Assembly: GCF_022808175.1 (NCBI RefSeq)
Contig: NZ_JALGBX010000030.1
Span: forward strand, 2,305-66,304
Direction: 5' to 3'
Source: Streptomyces sp. AP-93
Lineage (GTDB): Bacteria; Actinomycetota; Actinomycetes; Streptomycetales; Streptomycetaceae
Length of the DNA stretch: 64,000 nucleotides
The notes under the pieces were generated by a model. That model was not told where the DNA came from and searched no databases. It worked only from the letters and a program-made list of their open reading frames with translations. Shown one piece after another: positions 16,816-25,350 of the stretch (position 1 is the first letter of the stretch; the number at the start of each line of letters is the position of its first letter). A program made the translations under genes and the position numbers.

Positions 16816-17862
16816 GTGTCCGTCACCCAGGTCGCCGCCTACGCCGCTCCCGCGCCCAAGGCCCCGCTGGAGCGCATCACCGTCCCGCGCCGTCCGGTCG
16901 GCGCGCACGACGTCCTCATCGACATCAAGTTCGCCGGCATCTGCCACTCCGACATCCACCAGGTCACCGATGGGTGGGGCGAGGGCATCTACCCCATGGT
17001 CCCGGGCCATGAGATCGCCGGTGTCGTCACCGAAGTCGGCCCCGACGTCACCAAGTTCGCGGTCGGTGACCGCGTGGGCGTCGGCTGCTTCGTCGACTCC
17101 TGCCGCGAGTGCGAGCAGTGCCTCGCCGGGCAGGAGCAGTTCTGCGTCAAGGGCATGACCGGCACGTACAACTCCCTCGACAAGAACGGCGAGCCCACGT
17201 ACGGCGGTTACTCCACGCACGTCGTCGTCGACGAGAACTACACCGTCCGCATCCCCGACGGCCTCGCCCTCGACGTCGCCGCCCCGCTGCTGTGCGCCGG
17301 CATCACCCTGTACTCCCCGCTGAAGCACTGGCAGGCCGGCCCCGGCAAGCAGGTCGCGGTCGTCGGCCTCGGCGGCCTCGGCCACATGGGCGTCAAGATC
17401 GCCCATGCGCTCGGCGCGGAGGTCACCGTCCTCTCCCAGACCCTGCGCAAGCAGGAGGACGGGCTGAAGCTGGGCGCCGACCACTTCTACGCGACGAGCG
17501 ACGAGGCCACCTTCACGGAGCTGGCCGGCCGCTTCGACCTGATCGTGTCGACCGTCTCCGCGCCGCTCGCCCTCGACGCCTACCTGGGCCTGCTCAAGGT
17601 GGACGGGGCCCTGGTCAACGTCGGCGCCCCGGAGGAGCCGGTCTCGCTGAACCTGTTCTCCGTCATCGGCGGCCGCAAGACCCTGGCCGGCTCGATGATC
17701 GGCGGGATCGCCGAGACGCAGGAGATGCTCGACTTCTGCGCGGAGCACGGGCTCGGTGCGGACATCGAGCTGATCCGCGCCGATGAGGTCAACGAGGCCT
17801 ACGAGCGCGTCCAGTCGGGCGACGTCCGCTACCGCTTCGTCATCGACACGTCGACGATCTGA
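16816..17862 (+). CDS. Zinc-dependent NAD(P) alcohol dehydrogenase, cinnamyl-alcohol-dehydrogenase type
   Basis: A 348-residue medium-chain dehydrogenase that interconverts alcohols and aldehydes. Catalytic zinc ligands are Cys in GICHSDIHQV and the His-Glu of PGHEIAGVV. The structural zinc site is the four-Cys loop FVDSCRECEQCLAG plus C in QFCVKG. The nucleotide-binding motif is VAVVGLGGLGHMGVKIA. The form matches the YahK/CAD subgroup, usually NADPH-dependent aldehyde reductases. The GTG start at 16816 is preceded by GAGGAG. Control by the divergent XRE/MmyB regulator is likely. Confidence 0.93.
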   Translation: MSVTQVAAYAAPAPKAPLERITVPRRPVGAHDVLIDIKFAGICHSDIHQVTDGWGEGIYPMVPGHEIAGVVTEVGPDVTKFAVGDRVGVGCFVDSCRECEQCLAGQEQFCVKGMTGTYNSLDKNGEPTYGGYSTHVVVDENYTVRIPDGLALDVAAPLLCAGITLYSPLKHWQAGPGKQVAVVGLGGLGHMGVKIAHALGAEVTVLSQTLRKQEDGLKLGADHFYATSDEATFTELAGRFDLIVSTVSAPLALDAYLGLLKVDGALVNVGAPEEPVSLNLFSVIGGRKTLAGSMIGGIAETQEMLDFCAEHGLGADIELIRADEVNEAYERVQSGDVRYRFVIDTSTI

Positions 17863-17873
17863 CCGAGCGCGGT

Positions 17874-17930
17874 GCGGCTGCGGCTGCGGCTGCCGCCGCC
17901 GCTGCCGCTGCCGCTGCCGCTGCCGCTCAC
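17874..17930. repeat. GCGGCT/GCTGCC triplet-type repeat, foldback
   Basis: A run of (GCGGCT)n switches to (GCCGCT)n half-way, so the two halves can fold on each other. It lies between the convergent dehydrogenase and SRPBCC genes and may act as a terminator. Confidence 0.7.
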
Positions 17931-18424
17931 CGAGTGGGGTGCGGGTGCTCCGCGGCCTCCTTGACGTTCCCGAGTGTGGTGAGGATGGCGGCGCGCTGCT
18001 TCTTGGGCAGGTTCAGCACCTTGTACATCGCCTTCAGCGACAGCGCGCCCTTGGCCGGCTCCTCCACCCGCATGTGGTGGGACAGGCGGGTGCCGCCGTC
18101 CTCGGGCTCCAGGTGGTAGTCCCAGTACGCGCGGCCACCCGCCCCGCGCTTCTCCTCCTTCATTGGAGGGAACGAGACCCACCCGAAGTCGTGCCCACGG
18201 TCGACCACCGTCACTTTCGACGGCGCGTCGAACCTCGACGGCCCGAACTTCTCGTGGGCCATCCAGCGCGTCCCGACCTCCAGCGGACCCGCGAACTCGA
18301 TCCCCTTGGTGATGCTCTTCGGCCCAGCGAACTCGGTGTGCCGCCGTACGTCCGTCACGACCGCCCACACCTCGTCCGGCGAGGCATCCACGTGCACACT
18401 CTCCGTGATCTCCGACAGCGTCAT
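17927..18424 (-). CDS. SRPBCC (START-like) family protein
   Basis: A 165-residue helix-grip protein. It begins MTLSEITESVHVDASPDEVW, typical of polyketide cyclase/COG3832-type SRPBCC proteins, continues with EVGTRWMAHEKFG and YWDYHLEPEDGGTRLSHHM strands, and ends in a long amphipathic helix. Such proteins bind hydrophobic ligands. No specific reaction can be assigned. It is convergent with the dehydrogenase, about 64 bases away, across the triplet repeat. Confidence 0.8.
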   Translation of the reverse strand: MTLSEITESVHVDASPDEVWAVVTDVRRHTEFAGPKSITKGIEFAGPLEVGTRWMAHEKFGPSRFDAPSKVTVVDRGHDFGWVSFPPMKEEKRGAGGRAYWDYHLEPEDGGTRLSHHMRVEEPAKGALSLKAMYKVLNLPKKQRAAILTTLGNVKEAAEHPHPTR

Positions 18425-18497
18425 CGCGCACCTCCAGCTGGAGCCCCACCTCCGAGCATGCGCCGACGGCTACAGGGAGTCGAACGGAGGGACAAGG

Positions 18498-18863
18498 TCA
18501 CGGCCGCAGGCCCGCGAGGGCCGTGTGGGCCGCGTCGAGGATCCTGCCGATCTCGGCGGCAGCGCGCCGGGTCTGTTCGGCGTCGCCGCCGGTCGCCGTG
18601 TCCTCCCAGCGCCGCAGCTCCGCAGCCAGGTGCGGCTGGCGCTGGATGAACACGAACGCCGCCCACTGGGCGATGAACCGCTGCAAGGGGGCCAGGTCGC
18701 ACGCCTGCCGGGACTGGTCCGCCGCCTGGTCGAGCTCCCGGGTGAACGCGGGCAGTGCCACGGGGGAGATCTGGGCGACGGCCTGCCGCAGCGCGGTCAC
18801 AGTGGCTGGCGGTTGCGGGATGAGCGGCTGCCCGGCGGCGGCTGTGGTCACGGTTGCTCCCAT
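18498..18863 (-). CDS. DUF6247-like small protein
   Basis: A 121-residue, mostly helical soluble protein (TALRQAVAQISPVALPAFTR, then LQRFIAQWAAFVFIQRQPHL). It resembles the DUF6247 family common in Streptomyces, often beside small toxin-like genes. No toxin partner is visible here. The original neighbour may have been displaced by the integrated element that begins about 160 bases upstream of its start. Confidence 0.6.
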   Translation of the reverse strand: MGATVTTAAAGQPLIPQPPATVTALRQAVAQISPVALPAFTRELDQAADQSRQACDLAPLQRFIAQWAAFVFIQRQPHLAAELRRWEDTATGGDAEQTRRAAAEIGRILDAAHTALAGLRP

Positions 18864-18989
18864 GCGCGAGATTCTGGGCCCCGGCGCCAGCGTACCCAGG
18901 GCATTGCCCGGGTTCCCACCCGAAGGGGTGAACGGATGGGCCGGAAGCCCAGCCGCCCACGCCCCTGCCCGCGCGGGCGCGGTGCGCCG

Positions 18990-19090
18990 TCAGCCGTCGG
19001 CGCGGGCCACGCCGATCGGACAGGAGACGCCCGTGCCGCCGATGCCGCAGTAGCCCGGATTCTTGTCGAGGTACTGCTTGTGGTACCACT
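18990..19090 (-). pseudogene. msrA: Detached 3' fragment of msrA (attachment-site side)
   Basis: The minus strand encodes WYHKQYLDKNPGYCGIGG followed by TGVSCPIGVARADG and a stop, the C-terminus of MsrA without the rest. It aligns with the end of the complete msrA at 24602-24705. The coding match stops near 19090, where it meets unrelated sequence leading into the integrase gene. This looks like the original host 3' end left outside an integrated element. Confidence 0.85.
19027..19085. other. Probable attL of the integrated element
   Basis: Bases 19027-19055 are identical over 29 bp to 24642-24670, and a second identical block (19065-19078) matches 24683-24696. Both blocks fall inside msrA coding sequence. 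The serine recombinase gene starts 49 bases to the right, the usual place for an attachment site. The crossover dinucleotide cannot be fixed by eye. Confidence 0.7.
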
Positions 19091-19133
19091 TCTCTTTGCG
19101 TGGAATTAGTGACTCTTCGTAAAGGGGTGGGAA

Positions 19134-20618
19134 GTGAACGAAGCGGCACCGGTGATCCCGGTTGTCTCGTACGCGCGTATCTCCGCCGACACGGCCAGGG
19201 ACGGTCACGGCGTCGAGGACCAGCACAAGGTGAACGGCGAGACGGCGGCCCGTCTCGGCTGGACAATCGTGCACCGCTACACCGACAACGACCTGTCGGC
19301 GGCCAAGGCGGCGGTGGTGCGACCGGACTTCGAGGCCATGGTGAAGGCGCTCAAGTCGGGCCATATGCCGGACGGGCAGCCCGTACGCGGCGTCATCGTG
19401 GTCGCGGACGACCGGCTAACGCGCCGTGCGGGCGACTACGAGCGGTTCGTGGACGCGCTCACATACGAGGAAGGACGGCTCTACGCCGACGCCAAAGGGT
19501 CGAAGAACCTCTACAGCGAGGACGTGGAGTCCATGGGGCTCTTCGGCGTCGTCATCTCCAAGATGGAGGTCCGCAAGATGCAGCGGCGGGCGCGCCGCTC
19601 ACACCGCGCTCGCGCGGAGCTGGGCATCCCGGTGGGCGGGAAGCGCCCCTTCGGCTGGCAGGACGACAAGCTCACACTGGAGCCCGAGGAGGCGGCGTGG
19701 CTGGCGAAGGGCGCCCGCGAGGTGATCGCGGGCAAGTCCCTGCACTCAATCCTCCGCGAGTGGCGGGAGGCCAGCGTCCGCACGATCAACGACAAGGAAT
19801 GGGCGAGCCGCTCGCTCAAGCTCGCGCTGTGGAACCCGCGGCTGTGCGGCTGGCGGAAGCACAACGGCGAGCTGGTGCGTGACGCCAACGGTGTGCCCGT
19901 TGTGGGTCGCTGGGAGCCCGTCATCACTCCCAAGGAATGGATGGCCATCGACGCCATCTTCTCTGCCCGCGTCGGCCCCAACATGAAGGCTGACGGATCG
20001 GTCACGGACTACCGGACCCCCTCGTACCTGCTGACGGGAATCCTTCGATGCGGAAAGCCTCGCGAGGATGAGCAGATCTGCAATTCGCCCCTTCGGGCAA
20101 CCGTGCGAGCGGACCTCTCCGGGGGATATCTCTACCAGTGCCCCAGTAAAGAAATGGGCGGGTGTGGGGGCACCGGACGGAACGGCGCCAAGATCGATGA
20201 ATTCATCACGGAGGCCGTACTTGCCAAGCTGGAAGAGAGGGCGGCCAGGTCGACGCACACCGACGAGCTGTGGGGAGGGGAGGAAGAGCTGGGCCGCCTG
20301 ATGGCCAAGCAGCGCAAGCTGCTCCAGGCGTGGCAGGAAGACCAGGTCTCGGATGAGCTGTTCTTCCCCGAGAACCAGAAGATGGAAGCGCGTGTCAAGG
20401 AACTCCGCGCGGACAGGACACGTCACGCCCTGAGCCGGCAGCGGGCCGCCGAAGTCACTGGCGACGTACGCGAACGTTGGACCTCGGGCAGGCTGGACCT
20501 GGCGCAGAAGCGTGCCCTGATCAGGGAAGCGTTGCACGCGGTGATCGTGCTGCCAGTGGGAGGCGGAGGTCGGCGCCCGTTCAACCCTGACCTGCTGGTC
20601 CCGAAGTGGCGGGACTGA
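19134..20618 (+). CDS. int: Large serine recombinase (site-specific integrase)
   Basis: A 494-residue phiC31-type integrase. The N-terminal resolvase domain has the nucleophile serine in VVSYARISADTARD, and the conserved arginines lie in VVADDRLTRR. The recombinase domain follows (GKRPFGWQDDKLTLEPEEA), then the zinc-ribbon region with cysteines in LRCGKPREDEQICNS and YQCPSKEMGGCGG, and a coiled-coil segment. It should integrate DNA without accessory factors. It starts at GTG 19134 after AAAGGGG. It lies directly beside the msrA-derived attachment site, so msrA is the likely target. Confidence 0.92.
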   Translation: MNEAAPVIPVVSYARISADTARDGHGVEDQHKVNGETAARLGWTIVHRYTDNDLSAAKAAVVRPDFEAMVKALKSGHMPDGQPVRGVIVVADDRLTRRAGDYERFVDALTYEEGRLYADAKGSKNLYSEDVESMGLFGVVISKMEVRKMQRRARRSHRARAELGIPVGGKRPFGWQDDKLTLEPEEAAWLAKGAREVIAGKSLHSILREWREASVRTINDKEWASRSLKLALWNPRLCGWRKHNGELVRDANGVPVVGRWEPVITPKEWMAIDAIFSARVGPNMKADGSVTDYRTPSYLLTGILRCGKPREDEQICNSPLRATVRADLSGGYLYQCPSKEMGGCGGTGRNGAKIDEFITEAVLAKLEERAARSTHTDELWGGEEELGRLMAKQRKLLQAWQEDQVSDELFFPENQKMEARVKELRADRTRHALSRQRAAEVTGDVRERWTSGRLDLAQKRALIREALHAVIVLPVGGGGRRPFNPDLLVPKWRD

Positions 20619-20639
20619 CGGGGTAGTGGAAACGGAGTG

Positions 20640-20790
20640 GGGCACCGCCGTCTGGCTAGTGCCCCTTCGTATGTCTTGCGGGTCCGGACTACCGCTGCGG
20701 CGCACACGCCGCAGCCCGGCGCAGGCGCAGGGGTGTGCGGAGGAGGGACAGTTGAACCGGCGGGTCCATCGTGGTGCTGGGGCTGCTCAC
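20640..20790 (-). pseudogene. Broken small Cys-containing protein next to the XRE gene
   Basis: It starts well (GTG at 20790 after GAGGGAGGG, MSSPSTTMDPPVQLSLLRT), then must shift frame to continue as PAPGCGVCAAAVVRTRKTYEG, a segment like the small CxxC proteins found downstream of Streptomyces XRE/DUF5753 regulators. It is cut short at the integrase gene end. Reading it as a remnant is inference. Confidence 0.4.
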
Positions 20791-20828
20791 TGGGATTCCC
20801 TCCCTCGGGTGTCGGCACCGCTGATGCT

Positions 20829-21702
20829 TCACCCGCTGAGCAGTTCGTGCTGGGACCTTTCCTGTTGGGGCAAGAACCCGTCCCGAATGCCCGCGACCAG
20901 GGCTCTCATGGCGTCGCCGTAGACGGCCACCGCGGCGAACCGTTCGAAGGTGTCGAGGTAGAGCTGGACGTCCTTCGGGTCGCGGGTGGTGACCTCGGAG
21001 TGGAACGTCGACACGATGACGAGCCGGTCGTCGCGGAGGCTGAAGCAGGTCATGAGGAAGTCGGGCATACGGCGGTCGGAAGGCACGACACCCAGCGAGA
21101 CATTGGGCAGACGGGACACGGATACGAGCCGGTCGAGCCATGACCACGGGCTCGCTGATGCGCCACCGGAGTACGTGCTCGCAGATCAGGAAGCGGAAGG
21201 ACCGGCCTGGCTCGTACAGGACGGACTGCCGTTCGAGGTGGGCCGCCGCGGTCTTGGCCATGGCCTCCTCCGGCAGGGCCGGAGGCAGGGAGAAGACGGC
21301 GGAGGCGTACTCAGGCGTCTGGAGGAGTTCGGGGATGAGCTGTCCCTGGAAGAGCCCTGAGCGTGGTGGTGCCGGCCTCGATGGCCCGGATGGTCTTCTG
21401 GTGCTTCCACGGGCCCATGCGGCGCAGCAGACGCCATGCGGTGGCCTCGGTGGCTTCAGCGCGGGCGGCTGCGAGGAACTCCGCCTTGACTTCCCTGCTC
21501 ACGCCTGTGGCGGTGAGGACCAAGTCCACGTCCTGGACGGTCGGTCGTACCTTGCCCGTCTCGATCTTCGAGAGCTTCCCGGCAGACATGGAAGCCCTGC
21601 GGGCCACTGCGTCACCCGTGAGTCCGGATGCATCGCGCAGCGCCCGCAGGCGGTCCGCTCGAAGGTCTCGAAGAGACGGCCCAACTCCTCACCGTTGAGC
21701 AC
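20829..21702 (-). pseudogene. Frameshifted XRE/DUF5753 regulator
   Basis: Put together across frames, this is the standard Streptomyces regulator: an N-terminal LNGEELGRLF, the helix-turn-helix ARRASMSAGKLSKIETGKVR, the ATAWRLLRRMGPWKHQKTIR linker, and a DUF5753 domain (LIPELLQTPEYASAVF, VLRWRISEPVVMA, SRLPNVSLGVVPSD, YGDAMRALVAGIRD). Three lesions separate the pieces: near 21675 (one base lost), near 21355 (one base gained) and near 21137 (a short deletion). It is not functional as one protein unless these are sequencing errors. Confidence 0.85.
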
Positions 21703-21832
21703 GGAAGTGCTCCTCCAGCACCGCGGCCAGGACCACGACGGCGGTCTCGCCCTCGGGCAGGTCGAGCTGAGCCAGCCGCTCGGGGTCGGTGATGACGTAG
21801 CCACGCTCCCGAGCCGGTTGCGGTGGGGTTGT
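21689..21832 (-). CDS. Short ORF upstream of the XRE pseudogene (possible remnant)
   Basis: The segment GYVITDPERLAQLDLPEGET, followed by a hydrophobic helix ending EEHFRAQR, looks like a real short protein whose stop overlaps the XRE start at 21702. No ATG, GTG or TTG lies at a sensible place in frame, so the start may be lost. Function unknown. Confidence 0.35.
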   Translation of the reverse strand, partial: TTPPQPARERGYVITDPERLAQLDLPEGETAVVVLAAVLEEHFRAQR

Positions 21833-22039
21833 TTCTAGCGGGTTGCAGGAGAGCCGGTACGACGGGGATTTCGGGAGCCACTGGTTTGGGCGGTGAGTTT
21901 GGGAGCCACCCGGTGTGATGGTGTATGACATGCCACTGTTGGCGTAATGAGCCCTTTGGGCTGTTTGGCCGCTCAACCTGTGCTTGTTGATCACAGTCCT
22001 GTCAGGAGACCGGTGCGCACAGGTCACGTGAGTGGATCT

Positions 22040-22285
22040 TTGAGCGGAGCCGCCAGGGCAAGCGGCTCGATCCGGCGTTGTCGGGTCGTTGCTGGCCCGG
22101 CGATATCGGGTGTCGCGGAACACGGTGACGAAGGCGGCGTGTCCGGTGCCGGCGAAGCGGAGAGGCCGCCGCCGCGCGAGAGCGTGCTGGAGTCGGTGAA
22201 GGGCTTCATTGACGCGACGCTGCGCTCGGATCTGGTGGCACCGACGAAGCAGAAGCGCACCATCCCTAAACAACGCTTTGGGTGA
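22040..22285 (+). pseudogene. Remnant of an IS21-family istA transposase gene
   Basis: One frame gives LLARRYRVSRNTVTKAAC, the IstA helix-turn-helix. After a frame change another gives ESVLESVKGFIDATLRSDL followed by APTKQKRT, matching the IstA linker where the family reads roughly IDxxLxxDxxAPRKQRHT. Everything upstream and downstream of these pieces is missing, and no istB is present. Confidence 0.65.
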
Positions 22286-22320
22286 ATGAGACACAACAGC
22301 TGATTGCAGAGGGTGCAGAC

Positions 22321-23163
22321 ATGAGCGGCCCGCAGAGCCTTGGCGAGCAGCATGAAGGAGCCGGAACGACGGGCCCCCTCCGAGACAAGAATCAGATTGC
22401 GTGGGAAGTGGCGTGTCTGCTCTTTGGTGCAGTTCTAGGTCTCACGCTTCAGATCGGATGGGAATGGTTTGACAAGTCGATCTTGAACAGGCCGCCGACT
22501 CCAGCAGAGAAGGCACAAAAGCTCGATGTTGGGAAGTCTGAGGAGTTCTTTCGAGACATTTTAGGAGAGGTGGAAGACGAGAGCCAGTTGAAAAGTGGGG
22601 ACGGGTTGCATGTATTCACCTGGGATGGCGATGGCTATCTCATCAAAGCCATCTCAGATTCGGGCCGTACAGTCGTCGCATACTCCCTGACAGCCAAGAC
22701 GGATAAGTTCATTCCAAAGCCTCCGAAGCCTGAGGAACGGCCAGAGGGAGAGGGAATGGTACGCAACCTGGGGAAACCTTTCGAAAATCTGGTTGGTTCT
22801 GCCCACCTCTTTGGCGTATCCGCCGGCGGAACCCGGTCCGAGTGGCGTTGGGCTGAAGTGTATGGGCCTGGCGGTGCCACCAGAGAGAAGACTTACCTCT
22901 TCGCCGCTAAGTACAACGAGCATCAAGGGGCAGAGTGGGCGCCTGCTACCGGAACCTCGCTCACAGATTTGCTTATCCGGGCCGAACGCATCCCGGGAAG
23001 TAATTGCGTGGGCGAATACTGCGAGTTGGCTGACGCTGGGAACAATCCCGACATCGCCGAGGTGCGTCGACGGCTGACTGTGTCCACGGTCGCTGTACTG
23101 CAGGAAGGATTCGAACTGAAACAGCTACCCGCGGGCTTTGAGTTCGGCCTTCCCAGGACATAA
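22321..23163 (+). CDS. Single-pass membrane protein of unknown function, lower GC
   Basis: A 280-residue protein with one N-terminal membrane helix (IAWEVACLLFGAVLGLTLQI) and a soluble domain of about 220 residues (FFRDILGEVEDESQLKSGDG through LPAGFEFGLPRT). It resembles proteins annotated as ETEC_3214-domain proteins, but I cannot confirm that. The ATG at 22321 follows GAGGG by 7 bases. The frame is open to 22282. Its codons are clearly less GC-rich than the core genes, which fits recent transfer. It lies between the istA remnant and a zinc-ribbon gene. Confidence 0.72.
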   Translation: MSGPQSLGEQHEGAGTTGPLRDKNQIAWEVACLLFGAVLGLTLQIGWEWFDKSILNRPPTPAEKAQKLDVGKSEEFFRDILGEVEDESQLKSGDGLHVFTWDGDGYLIKAISDSGRTVVAYSLTAKTDKFIPKPPKPEERPEGEGMVRNLGKPFENLVGSAHLFGVSAGGTRSEWRWAEVYGPGGATREKTYLFAAKYNEHQGAEWAPATGTSLTDLLIRAERIPGSNCVGEYCELADAGNNPDIAEVRRRLTVSTVAVLQEGFELKQLPAGFEFGLPRT

Positions 23164-23517
23164 ACGCGAGGTGCCCGGGGGACAGCGACTCGGCGTTGGT
23201 TAACGCAGGGCCGCACGCCTGGGCCTGGCTGATGCCATCACACCCGCGGACACTCCCGCCTCCTTCAGAGCACCACCAGATGTTCACCCGATACAGTAGC
23301 GGTGGCTCCCATTCTCGCCGCCGATCTTGGACCTACGCCGTTGTCCATCTCTGCACGAACGGACCAAAGCGGCTCCCGAAACCACCGCCCACGTGGCTCT
23401 CCTTCACCCCGCCGAAAACAGTGGGGTCAAGCGCTGATCCTTTCCAGAACAGGAAAGCAGCCCTCTTGGTTGGAACCGAGGATGCGTTGAGACATACACG
23501 GAGGCTACAACGGCAGC
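23164..23517. other. No gene seen (354 bases)
   Basis: Both strands were inspected. The open frames here have no coding character, ribosome site or recognisable motif, and no convincing hairpin was found. Confidence 0.6.
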
Positions 23518-24003
23518 ATGACCGTCTTCCTGTGTGCCAAGTGCGGCAGCAGTCTTACGCCAGACCTGACGCCGCTGCCTGCCGTTTCCTCAGCGCCCGA
23601 CGCTGAAGAACGGGACAAGGAGAGTCGGCGGGCGTCGGCCACGATGCCGCAGGGGCACTACGCGATCGAGACTGAACCATGGGGTGCCCCGTACGTGCCG
23701 CATCCGGACCAGGAGGAGGGTGGCCCTGCGCAGCCGCGTGGGCCCTGGCGGAGTGACGAAGGGGTGGCAATGATCTCTGCTGGGCCGCGCCACAACATCG
23801 TGATCCACCCCGAGGACGCGCCCGATCTCCAGCCGCTGCCGAACTGGGAAAACAGCGTCGGATGCTGCGGACCGTCCGGAGACAGCGGACTCAACCGTGC
23901 CTGTCCCTGTGGCGCCCGAGTGGCCACGCTCGCCGCAGACTGCTGGGGCCCGTACGAGCTCCATCTGGACGCGAAGCGGGTCTACGGCTACGACCCGTCC
24001 TGA
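23518..24003 (+). CDS. Putative zinc-ribbon protein
   Basis: A 161-residue soluble protein that opens with a CxxC knuckle (FLCAKCGSSLTPDL) and has a second Cys cluster near the C-terminus (VGCCGPSGDSGLNRACPCGA, then DCWGPYELHLD). The pattern suggests one or two structural zinc sites. I do not know the function. Similar proteins are common Streptomyces accessory genes. The ribosome site is weak and distant. Confidence 0.65.
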   Translation: MTVFLCAKCGSSLTPDLTPLPAVSSAPDAEERDKESRRASATMPQGHYAIETEPWGAPYVPHPDQEEGGPAQPRGPWRSDEGVAMISAGPRHNIVIHPEDAPDLQPLPNWENSVGCCGPSGDSGLNRACPCGARVATLAADCWGPYELHLDAKRVYGYDPS

Positions 24004-24605
24004 TCAGTAGCCCGAGGGGTGTGTGGACAGCCAGGCGGAGTGGCGGTTGCGCAGGCGGTCCCGTTCCTCGGGGGTGGGGAGGATAACGTCCGCGCCGCCG
24101 TCGTACGGATGGTGGATATGTGTGAGCTCGGTGTCCGTCACGAAGATGCCGGGCAGCGTGTCGTCCGCGACGGCGCGGAGGAGCGGGTCCAGGCAGCCGC
24201 GCTGCCAGGGGCGGCGGTCGGCGTAGAAGTACCAGCGGGTGTGGAAGGCCGGATCCGGGTCGTCGGTGTCGTCCAGGGTGGTCCACAGCGTGCCCTCCGG
24301 GTGGAGGGCAGCGCGGTGGGCCGACCAGTCCGTCGGCTCGGACGGGTCGGCCCAGTCGGTGGTCACCACGTACGCCCGCCCGAGAAGAGGTCGTCGAGGA
24401 CCGTGTTGTACCGGTTGAGGAGGACCGCGTACTCGGCCTCATCCTCCGCGTAGCGTTTCGACTCCGGCAGGCTGTGGAAGCGCACCCAGCGGTCCCCGTA
24501 GACCGTTTTCAGCTCCCAGGGCAGCATCGGCCCGGCAGGCCCGTGGGCATGCCAGAGCCGGGTCAGCCGCTCGTGCCCCGGGTCGGGGAGAGGTGCGTCG
24601 TTCAC
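24004..24605 (-). pseudogene. DUF3885-like gene split by a frameshift (or two coupled genes)
   Basis: Part 1 (24605-24363, 80 aa) starts at a GTG overlapping the msrA stop (GTGA) and ends RYNTVLDDLFSGGRTW. Part 2 (24369-24004) starts VTTDWADPSEPTDW and contains TRWYFYADRRPWQRGCLDPL and IHHPYDGGADVIL, reminiscent of DUF3885. One extra base near 24370 would fuse them as GGRAYVVTTDW, so I favour a single frameshifted gene. Two translationally coupled genes (GTG within a GTGGTGA overlap) remain possible. It lies just inside the element's right edge. Confidence 0.6.
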
Positions 24606-25270
24606 TCCCCAGGAGCCTCGGCGATGCCGATCGGGCAGGCCACGCCCGTGCCGCCGATGCCGCAGTAGCCGTTGATGTTGCGGTCGAGGTACTGCTGGTG
24701 GTATGCCTCTGCGTTCCAGAAGGGGCGCTCCGCCGCCGGGAGGACGGCCGTGGTGATCGTGCCGTAGCCGGAGGCGGTCAGGACGCGCTGGTAGGCCTCG
24801 CGGGAGGCTTCGGCGGTGGCCTGGGCGGCGGGGGAGTGGGTGTAGACCGCCGAACGGTACTGGGTGCCGACGTCGTTGCCCTGGCGGAAGCCCTGGGTGG
24901 GGTCGTGGGACTCCCAGAAGAGCTTCAGCAGGGCTTCGTAGGAGACCAGGGAGGGGTCGAAGACGACCCGGACCACCTCGGTGTGGCCGGTGCCGCCCGA
25001 GCAGACCTCTTCGTAGGTCGGGTTCTCGGTGAAGCCGCCCTGGTAGCCGGCCAGGGTGGTCCACACCCCCGGGGTCTGCCAGAACTTGCGCTCGGCGCCC
25101 CAGAAACAGCCGAGGCCGAAGTCCGCGACCTGGAGGTGGGCGGGGTACGGGCCCGCGAGGGGGTTGCCGAGCACGGTGTGCACGGCGGGCAGCCCGAACA
25201 GCGGCTCCGCGCGGCCGGTCAGGGCTTCCTCGCGGGTGGGGAGCTCGGGCGTGCGGCGGTACGAGAACAT
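24602..25270 (-). CDS. msrA: Peptide methionine-S-sulfoxide reductase MsrA
   Basis: A 222-residue repair enzyme that reduces methionine-S-sulfoxide in proteins, probably with thioredoxin. The catalytic GCFWGAER motif with its Cys is present, as are GYQGGFTENPTYEEVCSGGTGHTEVV-type segments, with a resolving Cys in NGYCGIGGTG and another in CPIG. A strong ribosome site (AAGGAGGG) precedes the ATG at 25270. The last about 100 bases duplicate the detached fragment at 18990-19090 with many silent changes, so the C-terminus was probably supplied by the integrated element. The protein remains full length. Confidence 0.95.
   Translation of the reverse strand: MFSYRRTPELPTREEALTGRAEPLFGLPAVHTVLGNPLAGPYPAHLQVADFGLGCFWGAERKFWQTPGVWTTLAGYQGGFTENPTYEEVCSGGTGHTEVVRVVFDPSLVSYEALLKLFWESHDPTQGFRQGNDVGTQYRSAVYTHSPAAQATAEASREAYQRVLTASGYGTITTAVLPAAERPFWNAEAYHQQYLDRNINGYCGIGGTGVACPIGIAEAPGE
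24642..24703. other. Probable attR of the integrated element
   Basis: The counterpart of the site at 19027-19085, inside the msrA coding region: 29 identical bases (24642-24670) and a second 14-base block (24683-24696). To its right msrA continues as host sequence. Confidence 0.7.
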
Positions 25271-25350
25271 GGATTCCCTCCTTGTGGTCTACCGATAACG
25301 GCGGACGACGGGCGGGGATTCCCGCGGGTCCTCGGTTCCACCGGCGGAGC

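Larger units (their letters stand above)
19027..24703. mobile_element. Integrated element (about 5.7 kb) in the msrA 3' end
   Basis: Bounded by duplicated msrA 3' sequence and carrying a large serine recombinase at its left edge. Inside lie broken regulator genes, an IS21 istA remnant, a TM protein with lower GC, a zinc-ribbon protein and a split gene. There are no structural phage or conjugation genes. It looks like a decayed integrative element or prophage remnant that restored the msrA reading frame with its own 3' end. Confidence 0.72.

Noticed and set aside
23196..23606. Plus-strand open frame of 136 codons
   Set aside because: No ribosome site, and a Pro/Arg/Ser-rich composition. It also runs into the zinc-ribbon gene in another frame.
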